Source: Caldicellulosiruptor diazotrophicus | GTDB lineage: Bacteria > Bacillota > Thermoanaerobacteria > Caldicellulosiruptorales > Caldicellulosiruptoraceae | Reading direction: 5' to 3' | Length of the DNA: 64,000 bases | Assembly: GCF_017347585.1 (NCBI RefSeq) | Contig: NZ_AP024480.1 | Span: forward strand, 124,001 to 188,000 | Shown here: positions 17,566-24,537 of the stretch, one piece after another | Layout of the letters: every line of letters begins with the position of its first letter | Numbering within the stretch: position 1 is the first letter of the stretch | Position numbers and translations under genes: made by a program | The notes under the pieces: generated by a model | What the model was told of the DNA's origin: nothing | Seen by the model: only the letters and a program-made list of their open reading frames with translations | Database searches by the model: none

Positions 17566-18213
17566 ATGGAAAAGGAACAGGTACTGCAAAGGATAAATGA
17601 CAATGGGCTTGTGGTTGTTGTAAGGGCTGAGTCGAAAGAAAAGGCTCTCAAGATTACAGAGGCATGTATAAAAGGTGGTGCCAGCGCAATTGAGATTACC
17701 TTTACAGTTCCAGGTGCAGATGAGATAATAAGACATCTTACAAAAACATACTCTGAAGATGAAATAATAATTGGTGCAGGGACAGTCCTTGACAGCGAAA
17801 CAGCACGAATTGCAATCTTGGCGGGTGCAAAGTTTGTTGTAAGCCCATATCTTAATCCTGAAATGGTAAAACTTTGTAACAGATACAGGATAGCTTCAAT
17901 GCCTGGTGCTATGACAATTAAAGAGGTTGTGGAAGCATTAGAGTGTGGTGCAGACGTTATAAAGATTTTCCCAGGAGAGCTTTTTGGGCCAAAGATTATA
18001 AAAGCTTACAAAGGACCAATCCCACAGGCAAGGCTTATGCCAACAGGCGGCGTTGATCTTGACAATGTTGATGAATGGATAAAAGCAGGCGCTTTTGCAG
18101 TAGGTGTTGGCAGCAATATAGCAAAGTATGCAAAGGATGGAGACTTTAGCAAAGTGGAAGAGGTATGCAGACAGTTTGTTGAAAAGATAAAGATGGCAAA
18201 GGGGAAGGTATAG
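17566..18213 (+). CDS. eda: 2-keto-3-deoxy-6-phosphogluconate aldolase
   Basis: A 215-residue class I aldolase cleaving KDPG to pyruvate and glyceraldehyde-3-phosphate. Family blocks: Glu in AIEITFTVPGA, GAGTVLD, FVVSPYLNPEMV, and the Schiff-base Lys in DVIKIFPGELFGP, then PTGGVDLDN. The open frame runs further upstream inside kdgR, but ATG 17566, one base after the kdgR stop and behind AAGGAG, gives the family length. It ends the pathway formed with KdgK, KduI and KduD. Confidence 0.88.
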   Translation: MEKEQVLQRINDNGLVVVVRAESKEKALKITEACIKGGASAIEITFTVPGADEIIRHLTKTYSEDEIIIGAGTVLDSETARIAILAGAKFVVSPYLNPEMVKLCNRYRIASMPGAMTIKEVVEALECGADVIKIFPGELFGPKIIKAYKGPIPQARLMPTGGVDLDNVDEWIKAGAFAVGVGSNIAKYAKDGDFSKVEEVCRQFVEKIKMAKGKV

Positions 18214-18218
18214 GAAAG

Positions 18219-19247
18219 ATGTTTGAGGTAACAAGTTTTGGTGAGATAATGCTAAGACTCTCACCGCCTGGGTATCAGAGGATTGTGCAGGCGACAAGTT
18301 TTGACATCAATTTTGGCGGGGCTGAAGCAAATGTTGTTGTTGCTCTTTCGAACATCGGAGTAAAGACAAGTTATGTAACACTTCTTCCGCAAAATCCTCT
18401 TGGAGATGCTACTATAAACTTTTTGAGAAGATATGGAGTTGACACAAGTTATATAAAAAGAAAAGGCAGAAGGCTTGGAATTTACTTTCTTGAAAAAGGA
18501 GTGGGGCAGAGAGCATCTTCTGTTGTGTACGACAGAGCAGACTCTGCCATAAATGATATACAGTCTGGGGATATCGCCTGGGAGGACATTTTAGGAAAGA
18601 CCAAGATATTTTTCTCAACAGGAATCACTGCTGCTTTATCACAAAATGTGCTTGACCAGCTAAAGATGGCTTTTAAAACTGCAAAAAATGCAGGTGCAAA
18701 GGTGGCGTTTGACATCAATTATAGATCAAAACTGTGGAGCTATGATAGAGCAAATGAAGTGATTTCAGATCTTATGCCGTATGTGGACATTTTAATTACA
18801 AACGAAGAGCATGTAAGAAGAGTTTTAAAGATTGATATGGAAGAAAAATATTTTGAAGGCATTGACCTGACTTTTGATGGTCAAAAGGTTTTGTTTGAAA
18901 GGTTGCAAACAAAATACCAAAACTTGGAGAGAATAGTTCTTGCTGCAAGAAGAAGTCTCTCTGCTTCTAAAAACATCTTTTTTGCTTATACAAAAGATGA
19001 AAATGGCAACATTGTATTTTCAGAAAAACGTGAAATAGAAGTTGTCGACAGGGTGGGGGCAGGTGACGCTTTCACCGCAGGTGTGCTATATAGCATTTTA
19101 AGAGGGCTTAAAAGCAGTCAGATGCTTGAGGTGGCAACATACATGTGCGCTCTAAAACATACAGTTGAAGGCGACAGTTTGATTGTGACTGAGGATGAAA
19201 TAAAACAGGCGCTTTCGCAAGATAGTTCTGGTATGATGAAAAGATAA
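18219..19247 (+). CDS. kdgK: 2-keto-3-deoxygluconate kinase (PfkB family)
   Basis: A 342-residue ribokinase-family kinase: substrate motif FGGAEANVVVALSNIG near the N-terminus and the C-terminal ATP/anion-hole motif DRVGAGDAFTAGVLY with the catalytic Asp. It phosphorylates KDG to KDPG, the substrate of the adjacent aldolase. Five bases after eda, so translation is coupled. It is somewhat longer than typical KdgK but the context is unambiguous. Confidence 0.85.
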   Translation: MFEVTSFGEIMLRLSPPGYQRIVQATSFDINFGGAEANVVVALSNIGVKTSYVTLLPQNPLGDATINFLRRYGVDTSYIKRKGRRLGIYFLEKGVGQRASSVVYDRADSAINDIQSGDIAWEDILGKTKIFFSTGITAALSQNVLDQLKMAFKTAKNAGAKVAFDINYRSKLWSYDRANEVISDLMPYVDILITNEEHVRRVLKIDMEEKYFEGIDLTFDGQKVLFERLQTKYQNLERIVLAARRSLSASKNIFFAYTKDENGNIVFSEKREIEVVDRVGAGDAFTAGVLYSILRGLKSSQMLEVATYMCALKHTVEGDSLIVTEDEIKQALSQDSSGMMKR

Positions 19248-19261
19248 ACCAAGGGAGGGTT

Positions 19262-20101
19262 ATGTATAAGATGGAAGTTCGGTTTGCAATGCATCCAAGC
19301 CAGTTTAAGACTCTTACCACAGAGCAGATAAGAAAAGAGTTTTTGATTGAAAACTTGTTTGAATATGGGAAAATCAATATGGTCTACACTCATGTTGATA
19401 GAGTAATTGTTGGTGGTGCTGTGCCAACAGTGGAAGTTTTGGTCTTGGAAGATGGCAAAGAGATTGGTGCTCAGTATTTTCTTGAAAGAAGAGAGATTGG
19501 GATAATCAACATAGGCAGCAAAGGGTATATCATAGCTGATGGACAGAAGTTTGAACTTGACAAGAAAGATGGGCTTTATGTTGGAATGTCCACCAAAAAG
19601 CTTGAATTTGGGAGCGATGACCCTTCAAATCCTGCCAAGTTCTACTTTGTTTCAACACCTGCACATAAACAGTATCCGATAGAAAAAATTGATATCAAGC
19701 AAACTGAGGCAACTCATCTTGGTTCGATTTCTGAGTCAAATGAAAGGACAATCTACAAATACATCCATCCAGACGGGGTAAAAAGTTGCCAGCTTGTAAT
19801 GGGAATGACCATTTTAGAGCCGAACAATGTATGGAACACTATGCCCTGCCATTTGCATGACAGGAGGATGGAAGTTTACTTCTATTTTGACATGCCTGAA
19901 GATGCGTTTGTATTACATCTTATGGGAGAGCCGCAGGAGACAAGACATATTATTGTGAGAAACGAACAGGCGGTAATCAGCCCGAGCTGGTCGATACACT
20001 CAGGTGTTGGAACTAAAAACTACACATTCATCTGGGCAATGGCAGGTGAAAATCAATCATACTCAGATGTTAATCCTGTTCCTATGAAGGAATTGAAATA
20101 A
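19262..20101 (+). CDS. kduI: 5-keto-4-deoxyuronate isomerase
   Basis: A 279-residue cupin isomerase turning 5-keto-4-deoxyuronate (from unsaturated galacturonate) into 2,5-diketo-3-deoxygluconate. Zinc ligands are in the conserved block CHLHDRRMEVYFYF (two His and a Glu), with the fourth His in SPSWSIHSGVGT. The N-terminus MEVRFAMHPSQFKTLTTEQIR is also typical. ATG start with GGGAGG. Length equals the family norm. Confidence 0.93.
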   Translation: MYKMEVRFAMHPSQFKTLTTEQIRKEFLIENLFEYGKINMVYTHVDRVIVGGAVPTVEVLVLEDGKEIGAQYFLERREIGIINIGSKGYIIADGQKFELDKKDGLYVGMSTKKLEFGSDDPSNPAKFYFVSTPAHKQYPIEKIDIKQTEATHLGSISESNERTIYKYIHPDGVKSCQLVMGMTILEPNNVWNTMPCHLHDRRMEVYFYFDMPEDAFVLHLMGEPQETRHIIVRNEQAVISPSWSIHSGVGTKNYTFIWAMAGENQSYSDVNPVPMKELK

Positions 20102-20133
20102 AATCTCAAAAATAAAATGGAGGTGTTTTTGAT

Positions 20134-20895
20134 ATGATACTTGATAAATTCAGGCTTGATGGCAAAGTTGCGATTGTAACAGGTGCATCAACTGGTTTGG
20201 GCCAGGGGATGGCAATTGCACTGGCAGAGGCTGGAGCTGATATTGTTGGTGTTGATTATGTCCCATGTACAGAGACAAAACAGAAAATAGAGTCAATTGG
20301 AAGAAGGTTTTTGGAGATTCAGGCAAACTTAATGACAATCGAACCAATTAATATGATTATTGAGAAAACAATTCAAGAATTTGGCAAGCTTGACATTTTA
20401 GTGAATAATGCAGGAATTATTAGAAGATGCGATGCTATTGATTTTACTGAAAAGGACTGGGACGATGTGCTTGCAATTAATCTCAAGACAGTATTTTTCT
20501 TCTGCCAGGCAGCAGCAAGACAGTTCATCAAGCAAGGAACAGGCGGAAAGATAATAAACATTGCATCCATGCTTTCATTCCAGGGCGGAATTAGAGTTCC
20601 ATCATACACAGCAAGCAAAAGCGGTGTTGCAGGCATCACAAAAGCGCTTGCTAATGAGTGGGCAAAGTACAACATAAACGTCAATGCTATTGCACCTGGA
20701 TACATGGCAACAAACAATACACAACAGCTCCGTGAAGACCCACAAAGAAGCGCTGAGATATTGTCAAGAATACCTGCTGGAAGATGGGGCACACCTGAAG
20801 ATTTGCAGGGTGCTGTTGTGTTCTTGGCATCAGATGCGTCTGGGTATGTAAATGGCTGTATTTTAAATGTAGATGGTGGCTGGCTTGCAAGGTAA
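20134..20895 (+). CDS. kduD: 2-deoxy-D-gluconate 3-dehydrogenase
   Basis: A 253-residue short-chain dehydrogenase reducing 2,5-diketo-3-deoxygluconate to KDG. NAD-binding TGASTGLGQGMA near residue 17, NNAGI, catalytic Ser in NIASMLS and YTASKSG (Tyr and Lys) are present, and the C-terminal DVDGGWLAR-type ending (NVDGGWLAR) is characteristic of KduD. Follows kduI by 32 bases with GGAGGTG ahead of its ATG. Confidence 0.9.
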   Translation: MILDKFRLDGKVAIVTGASTGLGQGMAIALAEAGADIVGVDYVPCTETKQKIESIGRRFLEIQANLMTIEPINMIIEKTIQEFGKLDILVNNAGIIRRCDAIDFTEKDWDDVLAINLKTVFFFCQAAARQFIKQGTGGKIINIASMLSFQGGIRVPSYTASKSGVAGITKALANEWAKYNINVNAIAPGYMATNNTQQLREDPQRSAEILSRIPAGRWGTPEDLQGAVVFLASDASGYVNGCILNVDGGWLAR

Positions 20896-20921
20896 CTTAA
20901 TTTTTTTGGAGGGTTATTAAC

Positions 20922-21560
20922 ATGAACCAATATAAAGTATGGCGCAATGAACTGATTGCAAAAGACATTGTTGAAAGGCTAAATAGAAAAAAATATAATG
21001 CATTTTATGTGCCAACCTTGGAAGATGCAAAAAATAAAGTTTTAGAGCTTATCCCCGAGGGTTCAAGTATTGCCCTCGGGGGTTCTGTTACAATAGAAGA
21101 GCTTGGGCTTATTGAAATATTCAGAAACGGTCCATATAAGCTTTTTGACAGATACAAACCGATGAGTGCTGAAGAAAGGATAGAACTTTTGAGACAATCG
21201 CTTTTGGCAGATGTACTTGTAACTTCAACAAATGCGATAACAAAAAATGGTGAGCTTGTTAATGTTGATTGTTCAGGCAACAGAGTATCTGCTATGATAT
21301 TTGGGCCAAAAAAAGTAATAATTGTTGCTGGGGTTAACAAAGTTGTAGAAGACCTTGATGAGGCGTTTAAAAGGTTAAAAAAGATTGCGCCTATGAACTC
21401 TAAAAGGAATAATCACAAAACACCATGTGTTGAAACGGGGTACTGCATGGACTGTCAAATAAAATCTAGGATGTGCAACTATATAACCATTATCAACCAT
21501 GGAATGAAATTTGAAGGACGTATAAATATTATCATTGTTCCTTTTGAGATAGGATTCTAA
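20922..21560 (+). CDS. LUD-domain protein (LutC/YkgG family)
   Basis: A 212-residue protein of the LUD (DUF162) family: LIPEGSSIALGGSVTIEELG, TSTNAITKNGELVNVDCSGNRV and a C-terminal cysteine-rich stretch TPCVETGYCMDC...SRMC. In lutABC this family works with iron-sulphur proteins in lactate oxidation, but no lutA or lutB is nearby; here it is the last gene of the kdu operon, 26 bases after kduD with GGAGGG. Its job in uronate catabolism is unknown. The cysteines could bind a metal. Confidence 0.72.
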   Translation: MNQYKVWRNELIAKDIVERLNRKKYNAFYVPTLEDAKNKVLELIPEGSSIALGGSVTIEELGLIEIFRNGPYKLFDRYKPMSAEERIELLRQSLLADVLVTSTNAITKNGELVNVDCSGNRVSAMIFGPKKVIIVAGVNKVVEDLDEAFKRLKKIAPMNSKRNNHKTPCVETGYCMDCQIKSRMCNYITIINHGMKFEGRINIIIVPFEIGF

Positions 21561-21613
21561 AAAAATGATGGTCTATCATTAAAATTGTCAATATAAGTTT
21601 AAAATTTTCCTTG

Positions 21614-21751
21614 CATGTTTTAAGAGCTCATGTTTTAATTACATGTTAATATTTTCATGTCAACATTAATATTTTCTTGATGAAATCAATTGATTTTCAA
21701 ATTAAAATATAGTACTGTAAAATGATTTATCGAATATGCACAATATATAAT
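21614..21751 (+). promoter_or_regulatory. Repeat-rich control region of GH105-GH28
   Basis: CATGTTTTAA occurs at 21614-21623 and 21629-21638, and TTAATATTTTC at 21646-21656 and again at 21666-21676, exactly 20 bases apart. TATAAT at 21746-21751 with a poor -35 follows. Paired direct repeats two helical turns apart ahead of a weak promoter suit an AraC/YesN-type activator. Confidence 0.4.
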
Positions 21752-21823
21752 GCAAAAGGCTAAATGATATTTTAATTCTGGCTATTACTTTTTACCTATC
21801 TGCAAAGGAAGGACGTGAGTTAT

Positions 21824-22945
21824 ATGCAAAAATTGAAACAGCTTGCAAAAGAGAACTACTCTGTCAAAATGGCAGAGAGTGTACTTTTTAAGTTTCCAGA
21901 GCTTATTGATAAATGGCAATATGACTATGGTGTTGTGTTCAAAGGCTTAGAATACATTTATGAAAACACCAAGGATGAGAAATATTTTGAATACGTAAAG
22001 AAAAATATAGACTATTTTGTCCAAGAAGATGGAAGTATAAAAAAATATTCTCTTGATGAGTACAACATAGACCATATAAACAATGGCAAAGCAATATTAT
22101 TTTTGTACAGAAGGACAGGCGAAGAAAAGTACAAAAAAGCAGCTCAGCTTTTAAGAGAACAGCTTAAGACTCATCCAAGAACGGCCGAAGGAGGATTTTG
22201 GCACAAAAAGATATACCCGCACCAGATGTGGCTTGATGGAATATATATGGGTTCACCATTTTATGCCGAATATGCAACTTTAATAGGAAAAGATGAGGCT
22301 GAAGAGATATTCGATGATGTTGCAAGACAGGTTATTCTTTGTGCAAAACATACTAAAGACCCAGTGACGGGTCTTCATTATCACGGCTGGGATGAAAGCA
22401 GACAGCAAAAATGGGCTAACAAAGTTACAGGTTGTTCACCCAACTTTTGGGGGAGAGCTCTTGGCTGGTTTGCAATGGCAATAGTAGATGTTCTTGATTT
22501 TCTTCCAAAGAATCACCAATCAAGAGACGCCATTTTAGCTATTTTCAGGCAGCTTATGGATGCCATTTTAAAGTATCAAGACCCTGACACAGGTGTTTGG
22601 TATCAAGTTGTAAACTGTATTGGGAGAAGTGGTAACTATCCTGAAGCTTCGGCATCATGTATGTTTGTATATGCACTTGCAAAAGGCATCCACAATGGAT
22701 ATCTTTCTTCAAAGTACTTAGATGCATTAGAAAGGGCGTATGAAGGAACAATTTATAGATTCTTGGAAAAAGACCAAAATGGACATTTGAGTTTAAATGG
22801 AGTTTGTATGGTTGCAGGGCTTGGTGGAAATCCGTACAGAGATGGTTCATATGAATATTACATCAGTGAGCCAATAAAAACAGATGATTTAAAAGGTGTT
22901 GGAGCGTTTTTGAAAGCTTCGGCATGGGTAGAAAGACTTTTTTAA
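21824..22945 (+). CDS. Unsaturated rhamnogalacturonyl/galacturonyl hydrolase (GH105)
   Basis: A 373-residue GH105 enzyme (YteR/YesR type) that hydrates and removes the unsaturated uronate from the non-reducing end of lyase products. The (alpha/alpha)6 barrel landmarks include HQMWLDGIYMGSPFYA, with the catalytic-type Asp, and WGRALGWFAMAIVDVLDFLP. No signal peptide, so cytoplasmic. ATG 21824 lies behind AAGGAAGG; GTG 21815 in frame is an alternative. It precedes GH28 by 39 bases; the freed unsaturated sugar flows into KduI. Confidence 0.88.
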   Translation: MQKLKQLAKENYSVKMAESVLFKFPELIDKWQYDYGVVFKGLEYIYENTKDEKYFEYVKKNIDYFVQEDGSIKKYSLDEYNIDHINNGKAILFLYRRTGEEKYKKAAQLLREQLKTHPRTAEGGFWHKKIYPHQMWLDGIYMGSPFYAEYATLIGKDEAEEIFDDVARQVILCAKHTKDPVTGLHYHGWDESRQQKWANKVTGCSPNFWGRALGWFAMAIVDVLDFLPKNHQSRDAILAIFRQLMDAILKYQDPDTGVWYQVVNCIGRSGNYPEASASCMFVYALAKGIHNGYLSSKYLDALERAYEGTIYRFLEKDQNGHLSLNGVCMVAGLGGNPYRDGSYEYYISEPIKTDDLKGVGAFLKASAWVERLF

Positions 22946-22984
22946 CAGAAAGATTAAAGTTAAACAGGAGGGCAAAAGTTTAAA

Positions 22985-24328
22985 ATGTTTTATAATGTTT
23001 GTGATTTCGGAGCAAAAGGAAATGGAGTAGATAAAGACACTGAAGCATTTAAAAAAGCAGTTGAGGTATGTGAAAGAAACGGTGGTGGAACAGTTTATGT
23101 TCCTGCTGGTATTTATCATATAGGTGCTCTGCATCTTAAAAGCAACATGACACTTTACATTGAGAGCGGGGCTGTGCTGAAATTTTCACAGGATGAAGAG
23201 GACTATCCACTTGTATATACCCGCTGGGAAGGCGAAGAAATGCAGGTTTATTCTCCTTTGATATATGCTGAAAATGCTGAAAACGTTGCAGTAGTTGGAT
23301 TTGGCACAATTGATGGACAGGGCGAAAAGTGGTGGCGTCTTCACAGAAATAAAGAGTTAAAATATCCAAGACCTCGTTCTATCTGTTTTTACAGGTGCAA
23401 CAACGTTACTATCGAAGGAATAAAGATTATAAACTCTCCAAGCTGGACGGTAAATCCAATAGAATGCCAGAACGTCACTGTTCACAATATAAAGATTCAA
23501 AATCCTTATGATTCACCAAACACAGATGGAATTAACCCAGAGTCGTGCAAGGGCGTCAGGATATCAAACTGCTACATAGACGTGGGAGACGATTGTGTGA
23601 CATTAAAGTCTGGGACGGAAGACTGTAAAGAAAGAATACCTTGTGAGAATATTACAATAACAAATTGTATAATGGCTCACGGACATGGCGGAGTTGTTAT
23701 TGGAAGTGAGATGAGCGGTGGTGTTAGAAATGTTGTCATCTCAAACTGCATTTTTGAGGGCACAGACAGAGGAATAAGAATAAAGACAAGAAGAGGTCGT
23801 GGAGGAGCTGTTGAGGATATAAGAGTTTCGAACATTGTGATGAAAAATGTGATGTGTCCGTTTGCGTTTTATATGTATTATCACTGCGGCAAGGGCGGAA
23901 AAGAAAAGAGAGTTTGGGACAAATCTCCTTATCCTGTTGATGAATCGACCCCAATTGTAAGGAGGATTTATATAAGCGATGTGGTTGTAAGAGAGGCAAG
24001 GGCAGCAGCAGGGTTTTTATATGGTCTTACAGAGATGCCAATTGAAGATGTTGTATTTTCGAATGTCACAGTTGAGATGGCACAAAACCCTGAACCTGAA
24101 CTTCCTGCCATGATGAGCTATTTAGAGCCTATGGCAAAAAGAGGGTTTGTTATAAATACTGTTAAAAACATTAGATTCATGAATGTTTCTGTGATGAACC
24201 AGGAAGGTGCTGCTTTTGAACTTAACAATTGTGAAAATGTAGAGTTTTACAGATGCAGGGCAAATGATACAGCAGATTATTCTAAGATTTTGAGTCTAAA
24301 TAATACAAACAAGGTTATTACTGATTAG
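22985..24328 (+). CDS. Polygalacturonase-family hydrolase (GH28), intracellular
   Basis: A 447-residue GH28 beta-helix enzyme. All four family motifs are visible: NTDGINPESC, DDCVTLKSG, GHGGVVIGSEMSGG and RIKTRRGRGG, giving the three catalytic Asp residues and the substrate-binding His/Arg-Lys. Lacks a signal peptide, so it probably acts as an exo-galacturonidase or rhamnogalacturonan hydrolase on imported oligomers. AGGAGGG before ATG 22985; ends at a strong terminator. Confidence 0.9.
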   Translation: MFYNVCDFGAKGNGVDKDTEAFKKAVEVCERNGGGTVYVPAGIYHIGALHLKSNMTLYIESGAVLKFSQDEEDYPLVYTRWEGEEMQVYSPLIYAENAENVAVVGFGTIDGQGEKWWRLHRNKELKYPRPRSICFYRCNNVTIEGIKIINSPSWTVNPIECQNVTVHNIKIQNPYDSPNTDGINPESCKGVRISNCYIDVGDDCVTLKSGTEDCKERIPCENITITNCIMAHGHGGVVIGSEMSGGVRNVVISNCIFEGTDRGIRIKTRRGRGGAVEDIRVSNIVMKNVMCPFAFYMYYHCGKGGKEKRVWDKSPYPVDESTPIVRRIYISDVVVREARAAAGFLYGLTEMPIEDVVFSNVTVEMAQNPEPELPAMMSYLEPMAKRGFVINTVKNIRFMNVSVMNQEGAAFELNNCENVEFYRCRANDTADYSKILSLNNTNKVITD

Positions 24329-24343
24329 CAAAAAGTAAAAGTT

Positions 24344-24387
24344 AGGGGTTAGAGATGGAAAGTCATTTTCGCTGCTTCTCTAACCCC
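24344..24387 (+). terminator. Hairpin terminator after GH28
   Basis: GGGGTTAGAG (24344-24353) / CTCTAACCCC (24378-24387), perfect 10 bp with a 24-base loop; little T-run. Separates the intracellular from the secreted pectin genes. Confidence 0.6.
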
Positions 24388-24537
24388 AAGTAGCATGACG
24401 ATTATGCCAGTAATATAAAAAATTCGATAAATATTAATGCCCATTTAATATTATCCCATAAAAAGGGGAGGTGAGTAAACAATAATTTAAAATTTTACAG
24501 TTAATAACAAATTAACAAATATGAAGGAGGTCAAGTG

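Noticed and set aside
20922-21560. Assignment as lutC of a lactate-oxidation operon
   Set aside because: No lutA or lutB nearby and the gene is embedded in the kdu operon.
21564-21580. Short AATGAT/ATCATT hairpin after the LUD gene as terminator
   Set aside because: Only 6 bp, AT-rich and without a T-run; too weak to call.
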